Assembly: GCA_047600805.1 (NCBI GenBank)
Contig: JASGKG010000001.1
Coordinates: forward strand, 4,650,001 to 4,714,000
Source: JADKHC01 sp047600805
GTDB taxonomy: Bacteria; Verrucomicrobiota; Verrucomicrobiia; Opitutales; Opitutaceae
Reading direction: 5' to 3'
DNA: 64,000 nucleotides
Positions 7,452 through 16,700 of the stretch are shown in pieces; the stretch's first letter is position 1, and each line of letters opens with the position of its first letter. The position numbers and the translations under genes were made by a program. A model generated the notes under the pieces. It was given only the letters and a program-made list of their open reading frames with translations. It was not told the DNA's origin and did no database searches.

Positions 7452-7487
7452 TAAGTTCTATCTTGCATTTAGAACTCCTAAGTGCTA
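7452..7487. promoter_or_regulatory. secondary hipBA operator half-sites
   Basis: TAAGTTCTA (7452-7460) matches the O1 half-site TAAGTGCTA in 8 of 9 positions, and TAAGTGCTA itself recurs at 7479-7487, 11 bp before the hipB start. AGTTCTA (7454-7460) and TAGAACT (7470-7476) also form an inverted repeat. Several HipB sites are normal for the E. coli operon. Confidence 0.55.
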
Positions 7488-7498
7488 GTTTCCGTAAA

Positions 7499-7789
7499 AT
7501 GAATTTTCCCGTCTCAACGCCAGCGCAGCTCCAAGCCATCCTTCGAGCGATGCGGACTTCGCGCGGGCTGTCACAGGCTGAGCTTGGCCGGCAGGTTGGT
7601 GTTAGCCAGCGGCGTATTGCGGCCATCGAAGCGGCCCCGGGCCGAGCGAGTTTTGACCAGCTGGCTAGAATCGTCGCGACCTTGGGAGGGCAACTTTCCG
7701 TGGTCGAGCAGATGACGACTGCGAAGGAGCGTAATTCAAAGCTGAAGGCAGCGAAGAAACCCTCCCGTTTAGAAAAGGCAGATTGGTAA
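7499..7789 (+). CDS. hipB: HipB-type antitoxin, XRE-family repressor
   Basis: A 96-residue protein. ATG 7499 is chosen because it leaves the operator half-site at 7479-7487 in the leader and begins shortly before the HTH. The HTH_XRE domain covers about residues 8-66 (LQAILRAMRTSRGLSQAELG, VSQRRIAAIEAAPGRASFDQL), followed by a short strand (GGQLSVVEQ) typical of HipB dimer contacts and a basic tail (KLKAAKKPSRLEK). HipB neutralises the HipA kinase and represses the operon. hipA follows after a single base. The palindromes upstream match autoregulation. Confidence 0.88.
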   Translation: MNFPVSTPAQLQAILRAMRTSRGLSQAELGRQVGVSQRRIAAIEAAPGRASFDQLARIVATLGGQLSVVEQMTTAKERNSKLKAAKKPSRLEKADW

Positions 7790-7790
7790 C

Positions 7791-9104
7791 ATGGCGGGTT
7801 CTTCCCTTCTCTCTATTTGGATGAACGGCCTTCGAGTGGGGACGTGGTCTGTCACGCGTGGGGTGCACAGACTGGAATACGATTCTGCCTGGGTCGATTC
7901 GCCAGCGGCCCGACCCCTCTCATTGTCGCTTCCGTTTACGCTGAGAAACGAACCAATCCGCGGTCCGAAAGTCGCGAATTATTTCGACAACCTATTGCCG
8001 GATGCCGCTTCGATCCGCAATCGCCTCCGCTCCAGATTTGGCACCGATTCCATTGAGGCTTTCGATCTGCTCAAAGCGATCGGTCGTGATTGCGTCGGAG
8101 CAGTTCAACTACTGGCTGAAGATGAAAAACCGAGTGGCTTCGACCGCATTGAAGGGGAGGCGCTCAGCGAAGGCGCAGTCGAAGCTGTCATTGCGGCGAG
8201 CCTCTCGCCTTCACGTGTTCTAGGGCAGGAAGAGGCGTCAGATTTTCGAATTTCCATCGCAGGTGCTCAGGAAAAGACTGCGCTCCTTTACTATAAGGGA
8301 CGTTGGCGCCGACCGCTCGGCGCGACGCCGACAACGCACATCTTGAAACTGCCACTAGGGCTAATCGGAGCCCTGCAGATGGACATGAAGGGTTCGGTTG
8401 AAAATGAATTTCTGTGTTCGCGCCTGATGCAGAATATGGGTCTGGCCACCGCCCGATGTGAGATCCTTGAATTTGGTAAACAGAAGGTGCTCTCAGTGGA
8501 GCGCTTTGATCGGCGTCTTTTGGACGAAGGTTGGATCGCGCGTCTTCCGCAGGAAGACTTTTGTCAGGCGCTGGGTCTTCCGAGCACAAAAAAATACGAA
8601 GCCGACGGTGGACCTGGTATGCGCGAGATCCTTCGCGTCCTTGATGCGAGTCTGACACCGACCGAAGACAAACGTGCTTTTTTGAAAGCGCAGATCGTAT
8701 TCTGGCTTTTGGCGGCCACGGATGGACACGCAAAGAATTTTTCTCTCTTCTTAGAGCGCGGGGGGCGTCACCGGCTGACGCCGTTTTACGATGTGCTTTC
8801 GGCCTGGCCGGTTATTGGCCGGGGAATTCACGCTCTCGACCCGAAAAAGGCTAAATTGGCCATGGCGGTCCGTAGTAAAAGCTCTCATTGGAAGTTGGCT
8901 GAAATCCGCGCGCGTACGTGGGACGCGACAGCAAGGGCGGCCGGGTTTGGCGATGCGCAAGCACTGCTCCATGAAATTTTCCAGGCGGCACCAAAGGCTG
9001 TTGAAGCTACGAGCCGAGAACTTCCAGCTGGTTTTCCGACGGAGATCCGCGACAAGATTTTAGAGGGAGTATTAAGTTCGGTCCGAGCGATGGCCGCATC
9101 TTGA
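7791..9104 (+). CDS. hipA: HipA serine/threonine kinase toxin
   Basis: A 437-residue protein, the usual HipA length (E. coli 440). It has the N-terminal HipA domain (about 5-105), then the kinase core. Key residues are conserved: regulatory Ser155 within SIAGAQEKTAL (equivalent to E. coli Ser150), the VERFDR segment (236-241), catalytic Asp311 and Asn316 in ATDGHAKNFS, and the metal-binding Asp334 in FYDVLS. E. coli HipA phosphorylates glutamyl-tRNA synthetase, blocks translation and promotes persistence; the strong motif match suggests the same reaction, though other aminoacyl-tRNA synthetases can be targets. All catalytic positions are intact, so the toxin should be active. It is coupled to hipB. 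Confidence 0.93.
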   Translation: MAGSSLLSIWMNGLRVGTWSVTRGVHRLEYDSAWVDSPAARPLSLSLPFTLRNEPIRGPKVANYFDNLLPDAASIRNRLRSRFGTDSIEAFDLLKAIGRDCVGAVQLLAEDEKPSGFDRIEGEALSEGAVEAVIAASLSPSRVLGQEEASDFRISIAGAQEKTALLYYKGRWRRPLGATPTTHILKLPLGLIGALQMDMKGSVENEFLCSRLMQNMGLATARCEILEFGKQKVLSVERFDRRLLDEGWIARLPQEDFCQALGLPSTKKYEADGGPGMREILRVLDASLTPTEDKRAFLKAQIVFWLLAATDGHAKNFSLFLERGGRHRLTPFYDVLSAWPVIGRGIHALDPKKAKLAMAVRSKSSHWKLAEIRARTWDATARAAGFGDAQALLHEIFQAAPKAVEATSRELPAGFPTEIRDKILEGVLSSVRAMAAS

Positions 9105-9226
9105 GCGGTTTGAATGGCTGCTTTTTAGCGGAGCTTGCGACTGAGGGGATACCGTGTTTGGTGTAGTTGGCTTACACCGTTTTCGGAGGGAGCACTTCAT
9201 TGTGGAGTGGTGTGCATCAGGACGAA

Positions 9227-9613
9227 ATGTTCCTCGTGAATATCAACCATTCCGATCTCGCACTCCGCCACACCATGATTCCTGCACCTGCTATTCGTCC
9301 CGGCGGGCGTTTTCAAGTTGTCGTCGAATATGCCGAGGGCGTCTGCATTTCGGCGGCAACGGCGGAAACCCATGAGGACGCGGTCGAAGCCTTTATGGCG
9401 CAATCGCCTGGCTGCGAACACGGCGAAGTTTCACTCATCGATCGCAACGAACAACGGATAGTCGCGTCAGTGAAGTGGAAGATGGCCACAACGGAAAACG
9501 GTTTGCGCGTCGCACACCGCCAAAACGTATTCCACGATTGGCATCTGGCCTTGATCGCCTTGGTGGTACAGAAGCGGCGTGAAGTTGGTTCCTTCGTTGG
9601 GCTGAGAGACTAG
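9227..9613 (+). CDS. hypothetical protein
   Basis: A 128-residue soluble protein. The ATG at 9227 follows an AGGA sequence; an upstream start at 9167 is possible. The N-terminal half is beta-rich (GGRFQVVVEYAEGVCISAAT) and contains a helix (THEDAVEAFMAQ). The C-terminal half is basic/aromatic (KWKM, HDWHLALIALVVQKRREV). There is no signal peptide. It lies 122 bp after hipA and 13 bp before the excisionase-like gene, so it is probably part of the mobile-element cargo. I do not recognise it. Confidence 0.5.
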   Translation: MFLVNINHSDLALRHTMIPAPAIRPGGRFQVVVEYAEGVCISAATAETHEDAVEAFMAQSPGCEHGEVSLIDRNEQRIVASVKWKMATTENGLRVAHRQNVFHDWHLALIALVVQKRREVGSFVGLRD

Positions 9614-9626
9614 ACGTCTCAAGTTT

Positions 9627-9968
9627 ATGAATGCAACCAGTCGCGCGATCCTGCAGACCGTACTCTCTACTGACGTCTCGCTATCGGCGGCGGAAAAGAA
9701 CGTCGCGCAACGTCTTGTCAATGGTTTGGTGGAGACCCCGGATATCGTTGGCACTGCCAGCGACGAACAGTTGCTGGTAACTCAGAAACGTGCTGCTGAG
9801 CTGCTCAGTGTTAGTCGCGCGACGATCTGGCGGATGACAAAGAACGGCGTCCTTCACCCCATCGAACTTTTGCCGGGAACTTGGCGTTATTCATTCAGAG
9901 AGCTCTTTGCGCTAGCGCAGAAGGGCTGCGAAGGTGGTGGCGCACACCGCGAGCGATCTGCTGCGTAG
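9627..9968 (+). CDS. excisionase-like helix-turn-helix DNA-binding protein
   Basis: A 113-residue protein with a C-terminal winged HTH of the HTH_17/MerR-like excisionase type at about residues 51-98 (LVTQKRAAELLSVSRATIWR, then a wing ending in TWRYSFRELFALAQKG). The N-terminal 45 residues are helical and unassigned. Such proteins act as recombination directionality factors or small regulators in integrative elements. Together with the secretion operon this supports a mobile-element origin for 1-10 kb. No integrase is seen next to it. A stand-alone regulator is equally possible. Confidence 0.65.
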   Translation: MNATSRAILQTVLSTDVSLSAAEKNVAQRLVNGLVETPDIVGTASDEQLLVTQKRAAELLSVSRATIWRMTKNGVLHPIELLPGTWRYSFRELFALAQKGCEGGGAHRERSAA

Positions 9969-10592
9969 CTGGCTTGAAACGGATAATTGTCGCCCTGGAG
10001 CAGCACTGGTCGGGTTCTTCCCTTTTCATATGTTTAGCTAATTTGGTTGAACTGCGGGTAGTGAGCGAAGCGCCTTTTGGCTGATGGTAGCCGAGCCTCT
10101 CTAGAAAATCCATTGAATGCGACGAGCTTACATAGCACAGGGTATAGCATTACTGACGCCGGACAAAACTGCTGCGTGGTTGCTTCTGAAGGAAGAGTTC
10201 AGCGCATGTTGTAGTTCTCTGAATGTGCCAAAGGAAGACACAAGGAAGCGCGACGGAGGTACTTCAACAGAGCGACGGGCCGGAAGATCGGCACGCGTAA
10301 GCATTTATGGTTGAGAGTTCCGGTCGACAAAATTCATGTTGAAATGGTTCAATCATGGGACTGACGTTTCTATGGATAAAATCGGGTAGTTTTGATCAGC
10401 TTGTTAGTTTATTCGTAAGATACGAGTTTATAGGATCTTGCGATGGATGTTTGGTTTTGGAGGTCACGTTAAAACTCGACGCTGTTGAAACAGGGCGGTA
10501 CCCAAAGCTGGTAGGGGTGTCTAACTGCAAATAGTTGAATATATGGAAGATATGAGCGGTACTTAGTTTACAAACGGTAAAAACACCGTCCG
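9969..10592 (+). other. gene-free interval between accessory block and carbohydrate locus
   Basis: Over 600 bp with no convincing coding frame. A 65-codon frame at 10117-10314 has no recognisable protein character. No tRNA, integrase or clear direct repeat was seen. AT content rises from about 10330. This is the likely transition from element DNA to the carbohydrate region. Confidence 0.4.
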
Positions 10593-10631
10593 TTAAACTA
10601 TAGCATTGACATAGTAAATATAGCATTACTT
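10593..10631 (+). promoter_or_regulatory. shared regulatory element upstream of TonB receptor 1 (two copies)
   Basis: The full element (10593-10614, core AGCATTGACATA) matches copies at 22418 and 30080 and on the minus strand at 29881. A partial second copy (TATAGCATT at 10620-10627, with flank) starts exactly 20 bp after the first. The element ends 73 bp before the chosen start. TTGACA at 10606-10611 could be a -35 box, but no consistent -10 box follows in the different copies. Confidence 0.6.
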
Positions 10632-10687
10632 GATCTCTCTAGCGCAAGCCCCGGGCTGATTGCTCCGTGTTGCGTTACCCTCCCCCC

Positions 10688-13495
10688 ATGACAAACAAAC
10701 CACGCATAAATATGAAACTACCACTGTGCATGCGCATCCAGCCATTGCTCATTTTACTCATTGCTTGTGCAGGCCCGATTCAAAGCGCCGTCGCTCAATC
10801 ATCGCCCGCAGCTCCAGCTGAGAAAAAAGATGACGATCTAATAGTGTTGGATGTTTTTGATGTAAGTACGAAGAAGGATGTTGGATACGTCGCTGAAAAT
10901 AGCCTCGCAGGTGGACGTACGAATATGGCTCTTAAGGATACGGCAGCGGCTGTTTCGGTTATGACTCGAGAGTTTATGAACGACATCGGGGAGACGAATT
11001 TTCAAAAATTCGCCGATTGGGGCGTGAATTCGGTCCCGACCTATTCTGGTTCCCTTGCATTTAATGCATTCGACAATGGCATTCAGATGCGCGGTCCCAA
11101 TGTCAGTTTTCCGAGCCGAAACTACTTTGTTTGGTACATTAATAGTGATAGTTATGCTACTGAGCGATATGAGTACGCCCGTGGTCCAAACGGCGTACTT
11201 TTTGGCGACGGCAACCCGGGCGGTATCGTTACCATCTTTACGAAGCAACCGATCTTGGCTCGCGAGAAATATGTAGCGCAGTACATGGCAAATTCGTATG
11301 GCGGCTATTCTGCACGTGTGGATTTAAACCAGCCGGTCACTAAGAATTTAGCATTTCGTCTTAATCTTCTAAGTAAAGACGAAGACGGTTGGCGCGATCG
11401 CACCTATTTTAAGAACAAAGGAGCACATTTGGGTGGCCTCTATAAGTTAACTGATGGGACAGTAATTCGTGCGGAGGGCGAGTTTGGTGACGGTAAGTAT
11501 CCAATCACCATGCTAACTTACCAGGATCAGGCGTCATGGTGGGACAAAACCACCAGCTATTCAGGGACCGCGCTCCCGTCGAACCCTGGTTATGGCCGTG
11601 TTTCGACTTCTGCCTACAACGTGTACGTACCGGCCGTTCCTCAGGCGGGTGTGGCAAACTGGGCCAATCAGTACAAAACGAATGGCACTACATTTATGAT
11701 TGCCGATACGCAGTGGACCGGTGCCGCTAATTTGCCGCTTCTGCCTTCGAGGGAATATAATTTACAGCCAGGTGATTCTTGGCAGCGTTTGGAATTTATT
11801 AACTATAATGCGTTTGTCGAACATCGCTTTAGTGATAATCTTTTCGGTCAGGTGGCTTATAGTCATCTCTGGAATGAGACCACCACCCGGAATTCGAACG
11901 GTTTCAATACCTATATCATCGACATTAATCAGTTTCTTCCTACTGCTACAGGGGGTACTTCGGCCGTCGCAAACCCTAAGTTCGGCAAAGCGTATTCTGA
12001 TAATCAAGTCAGCCGCAATAAATCGTCAAACATTGTGGACGATGTCCGCGCTTTCTTGGCATACCGTGTCGAGAACAAGTGGTTTAAAGAAAACCTAAAC
12101 GCGATCGTCGGTTCTCGTCTTGATAGATTTGATACTCGTGCAGAGACTCTTTACCGAGCAGATGGTCCGGCAAATGTGAGCGCTGTTGCTGCGGCGAACC
12201 AGTTGCGAGTTCGTTATTATTGGGATGAGCCAGGCAGCTACAATATGCAAAATGATTTTAGCGGCACGGGAGTTCCCACTCGGTACATTACTACGAGTTC
12301 TATTAATCAACGTAAGACGATCGATTATGCTCAAATTGCCTCAGCAACGCAGCTTTTGAATGATACTCTGACTGTTTTTGTGGGCGTTCGTCGCGATGGT
12401 TTCCGCCAGAGTCAGCTCTCTGGTCGTAATGATCCTACGACGGGAGAATGGGCGCCAGGAAACACCCTTTATGTTCCCTGGGCTACAAACCCGACTTTTG
12501 TTGCAGGAGCAAAAACAAAACTTAAATACAATCCGGTAAGCAAGAATGCTGGTGCAGTATATTTTGCTCTTCCTTGGCTCGGCGTCTACGGGAACTACTC
12601 TGAAACATTTGGTACGCCAAATGCAGGTGCTAACCTTGTTGATGGAAGCTCTCCTGTAGTTTCTGTAAGTAAGGGCAAGGATTTCGGCTTCAAGTTCATT
12701 CTGCCTGAAGGTAAATTGAGTGCTCGCCTTGGTTATTATGACACCCTCCAGAATAATCTTCTCGTCGACCAGCTCGATAAAACTCAAACCGACCGTATCT
12801 GGACCAATATGGGGAAGGCTGAGTTGGCTAATATTCAGTGGCGAGATACGAAATCTTTGAAGTTGAGCGGCTACGAGTTTGAGGCCATCGCTAATCCTAC
12901 ACGTAGTATCCGTTTGGTTTTCAACTACGCGCTCCCTCGGAGTAAGAACGGCGATATGTATCCCGGTTTTAAGAATTATATCGCTCAAAACCTAGCTGCA
13001 TGGCAGGCGGCAGCTAACGACACCACCAATCCTAATGCAGCGCAGATTGGGACCGATATAAATCAAATAGCCTCTGATATTAGGAACCAGGTTGAAGGTG
13101 TTACTAGTGACGGTACCTACAAGTATCTATCGAATGTTTATGGTACTTACACATTCCGATCTGGTGCAGTGAAGAACCTTGCCTTTGGCTTGGGGGCGAA
13201 CTTCCGTGGTCCTGCTAAAGTCGGTTCAACCGTAGTTTCAGCATACGACTACCTTTATTCGAACAGCTATTATATCCTTTCCGGTCATATTGGATACGAA
13301 AGGAAGTTCGGTAAAATTAACGGAAAGATTCAACTGAACGTGGCTAATATCCTCGATAACGACGACTTGATTGTCACTGGATATGCCGACTATAAGGCAG
13401 GTGGTACTGGTACAGCTCCCTTCCCCAGAGTGCCCTCCAAGTTCCGTTATATCGATCCCCGTAAATTTACACTTACGACCACCATTGAATTCTAA
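10688..13495 (+). CDS. TonB-dependent outer-membrane receptor, carbohydrate type (copy 1)
   Basis: A 935-residue protein with a signal peptide (about residues 1-36; ATG 10712 is an alternative start and would give a shorter one). A TonB-box-like stretch follows (DDLIVLDVFDVS). The plug domain has the usual motifs (NMALKDTAAAVSVMTREFMND, ERYEYARGPNGVLFGDGNPGG), and the long beta-barrel ends in an aromatic strand (KFTLTTTIEF). TonB receptors import ligands too large for porins; in Verrucomicrobia they stand in for SusC without SusD. It is a close paralogue of the receptor at 22.5 kb. A GH5 gene follows, so oligosaccharides released outside are the likely cargo. A strong stem-loop follows the stop. 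Confidence 0.92.
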   Translation: MTNKPRINMKLPLCMRIQPLLILLIACAGPIQSAVAQSSPAAPAEKKDDDLIVLDVFDVSTKKDVGYVAENSLAGGRTNMALKDTAAAVSVMTREFMNDIGETNFQKFADWGVNSVPTYSGSLAFNAFDNGIQMRGPNVSFPSRNYFVWYINSDSYATERYEYARGPNGVLFGDGNPGGIVTIFTKQPILAREKYVAQYMANSYGGYSARVDLNQPVTKNLAFRLNLLSKDEDGWRDRTYFKNKGAHLGGLYKLTDGTVIRAEGEFGDGKYPITMLTYQDQASWWDKTTSYSGTALPSNPGYGRVSTSAYNVYVPAVPQAGVANWANQYKTNGTTFMIADTQWTGAANLPLLPSREYNLQPGDSWQRLEFINYNAFVEHRFSDNLFGQVAYSHLWNETTTRNSNGFNTYIIDINQFLPTATGGTSAVANPKFGKAYSDNQVSRNKSSNIVDDVRAFLAYRVENKWFKENLNAIVGSRLDRFDTRAETLYRADGPANVSAVAAANQLRVRYYWDEPGSYNMQNDFSGTGVPTRYITTSSINQRKTIDYAQIASATQLLNDTLTVFVGVRRDGFRQSQLSGRNDPTTGEWAPGNTLYVPWATNPTFVAGAKTKLKYNPVSKNAGAVYFALPWLGVYGNYSETFGTPNAGANLVDGSSPVVSVSKGKDFGFKFILPEGKLSARLGYYDTLQNNLLVDQLDKTQTDRIWTNMGKAELANIQWRDTKSLKLSGYEFEAIANPTRSIRLVFNYALPRSKNGDMYPGFKNYIAQNLAAWQAAANDTTNPNAAQIGTDINQIASDIRNQVEGVTSDGTYKYLSNVYGTYTFRSGAVKNLAFGLGANFRGPAKVGSTVVSAYDYLYSNSYYILSGHIGYERKFGKINGKIQLNVANILDNDDLIVTGYADYKAGGTGTAPFPRVPSKFRYIDPRKFTLTTTIEF

Positions 13496-13555
13496 GTACC
13501 GTTTTCTGGTTCGGAATAAATATCGGTGTATTAGTATGGTTTAGGTAAATATGGG

Positions 13556-13585
13556 ATGCGCCGCATTCATTTGGATGCGGCGCAT
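13556..13585 (+). terminator. stem-loop after TonB receptor 1
   Basis: ATGCGCCGCAT (13556-13566) pairs perfectly with ATGCGGCGCAT (13575-13585) around an 8-nt loop. There is no long T-run, so it may be a terminator or a 3'-end stabiliser. The rest of 13496-13761 holds no gene. Confidence 0.65.
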
Positions 13586-13761
13586 TTGCTTGGGATGGTG
13601 AGTTATTCTGCGGCGAAGCGCGGAATACTAAATATACAGAAAGTGTATTTGGTAGGAAGATAAGAATCGAGTAGGCCTTGTCGACATCAGCGACTGACGC
13701 GCGAGGCTCGTTTCAGTAGGACGGCATGGTCCTTGTTTGGTAATAAATATAGGATGTTGAA

Positions 13762-16700
13762 ATGAAAACGTTTAGATTTATATTAGCGTATGTATCGGGC
13801 GCGGTCGCCCTGTTAGCTGCAGCAATGGTGACGTCAGCGCGGGCGGACACGCCGCGGATGATAGGAGCGAATCTAGCCGGAGGAGATTTTGGAGGAAGTG
13901 GCGCGTATCCTGGGGTGCTTGGGACGGATTACTGGTATCCCCGGGCCAACGACATAGACATGGCCAAAGCGATCGGCGTTGAGCTGGTGCGGGTCCCGTT
14001 TAAGTGGGACCGGATCCAGCACGACACTGAAGGCGTGCTCGATTCGGCCCTGTGGGCTCCCGATCTTGCGGCGCTGGACGCGTCGATTGCGGCGATGGAA
14101 GCGCGAGGCATGCGGATCATACTGGACATGCATAATTACGGTGGCCGTTCGCTGACGGTCGCTGGAGTGAGGACAGCCTACAAAATCGGAGTGTCGCAAC
14201 TACCCGCGAGCGAATTTGGCCGGGTGTGGCGCTTGATAGCCGACCACTATAAGAATCGGCCCTCGATCTGGGGTTACGACATCATGAACGAACCGGTTGG
14301 TGTGACCACGGCCGACTGGGTCAGCTTTTGCCAAGTCGCCGTGAATGCGATCCGTGAAGTGGATACCAAAACTGCGATCATTCTTGAGGGTGCGCCTGGC
14401 TATAACAAGGCCTCGGCGTGGCTGACGACGGGTGCGCCCTTGCTGGCGATCACCGATCCGTCGAATAACCTCATCTTTTCGGCGCACTGCTATACCGACC
14501 GCGACCAAAGCGGTACGTGGAGCCATGGTGTGACGCTGACCGGCGAACTGGTTGGGCAGTCGGGTTACCCCACGATCGACGACGCCTATAATGTAGGCGT
14601 CAATCGCGTGAAGCCATTCGTGGACTGGTGCGTGGCCAACAACGTTCGCGGTTTGGTCGGCGAGTATGCTTCGCCGTACAAAACCGACGAAGCAAATTGG
14701 AATATTGTGACCGACCGAATGCTTGCGTACATGAAGAATAGCGGCAACGGCCTAGTCTCTGGAACGCAGTGGGCTTCCGGTGGTATCTCCATTACCAGTG
14801 AAACGCGCATGCAACCGCGTTTGGATAATAGCATGCCGACGCTCCAGGCCACGGTTTTGCCGAACTATGTCAGTGGTGTAGGTACAAACTACTGGCAGAA
14901 CTTTACCTGGTATGCCGACAAAATTACCGTCACTTCCGATTACACATTTGGCTACGTTTTTCCGACCGCGAACGTGACGATCAACACGGCGGATACCTCC
15001 GGCCCGCAATCAGGCACCAATGCGATCAAAGTGGCCTACACGTTGCCTTCAGGTACTCCAGGTGGCGGTGGACTCCATATCCGCGGACCGCTCACCGCCG
15101 GTGGAATCGGTGGCGTAGATATCCGTAGAAGCATTTTGGCCAACCAAGTTTTGTCGTTCTATGCAAAGGGCGCCGCTGATGCGGTGGTCAAAGTGACCTT
15201 AGGGACGACGGGCGATGCGACCACAGGTCTAGACACGGGTTCGGACACCGGAACTGGCAATTGGATCACCCTGGCACCGCTTACGAGCACCTGGCAGCGC
15301 TATCAGATTCCGCTTAGCTCGATCATCAATACGAGCATCACGGCCACCACCCCACGTGTTCAACGCTTCCGCTTCAGTGTGGGGCCTTCTGACTCTGTAG
15401 CTCGCGAAGTCTATTTTGATAATATCACGATCGGACTGCCTTCAACCAACACTCCCCCCTCTGTTAGCGTAGATACCTCTACCGGTGAATCCTCGTTCTA
15501 TGCTAATCACCCCGTCGACTTTGTGGCGACGGCTTCTGATGCCGACCTCAACGACGGTATCGATTATGTCGAATTTTACGCGAACGGCAGTAAAATTGGC
15601 ATTGCCGATATAGCACCTTATCAATGGACGACCTCCTTTGCCGTGGTCGGCACCTATAATATTACCGCGGTCGCATTCGATATGCACGGCATAGCGAAAC
15701 TATCTTCAGTCAAGACGCTGACGATTCTGCCTAATATCATTCCAGCCACTCCGACCGACCTGACTGCGATCGCAGGCAGACAGCAAATCTCGTTAAGCTG
15801 GACAGCTTCTTTCGGAGCATCGAGCTACAATGTAAAACGGGCAACGATGAGTGGCGGTCCCTACACGACCATTGCCACCGTAACCGCACCTTCGTACATC
15901 GATGTCGGCCTCCAGAATAATCGTAGATATTTTTACGTCGTCTCGGCCGTGAACGGAGTAGGCGAGAGCCTCGACTCAACTGAAGCCTACGCCACGCCAT
16001 CGAATCATCCCGTGCCCATCCCGCCCGCCAACGTGACCGCTATACCGGGCAACGCTCGTGTGAAGTTGACTTGGGATAAGTCGCCGGGTGCCAGTAACTA
16101 CACAGTCCTGCGCAGGAAAAATCCTCCTACCACGCTGCCCCAATTAATTTTCGATTTAATCTCCCTCATCACAGCCTTGAAAAACCATAATCTGTACGGG
16201 CTTTACACCGTTGTCGGCAGTCCGGTTGATACGAGTTTCGTCGATACTGGTCTAACCAATGGCACGACTTACCACTATGTCGTCTTAGCAGTGAACACTG
16301 AGGGATCGAGCCTACCCGAACGTATTGTCAGCGCTAAGCCGTCTGTCGATGCCGAGCCGTCTGAACCCACGAATCTTGCGGCAAGCGCGGGTGATGCCCA
16401 AGTCACCCTCAGCTGGACTGATTCGTCGGGAGCCACCAGCTTCAACGTGAAACGTGCGCCTGCGAGCGGCGGCCCCTACACGACCCTGGGTACTGCGACC
16501 AGAACCAGTTACACAGATTCCAATGTGACAAATGGAACGACCTATTACTACGTCGTATCCGGTGTGAAGACCGTTTGGGAAAGCGCCGATTCTACGGAAG
16601 TGAGTGCCAAACCCATGCAACCTGTGCCCGCTGCACCCACGAGCCTAGCCGCCACCCCTGGTGACGCGCAAACTGTTTTGAGCTGGATGGCGGCCGCGAC

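Noticed and set aside
10117..10314. 65-codon frame in the interval before TonB receptor 1
   Set aside because: Low-quality composition and no ribosome-binding site; could be a decayed gene but nothing supports it.
10606..10611. TTGACA read as a simple sigma-70 -35 box for all copies of the element
   Set aside because: No -10 box at constant spacing follows in the four copies, and the fifth copy lacks TTGACA; kept only as a possibility.
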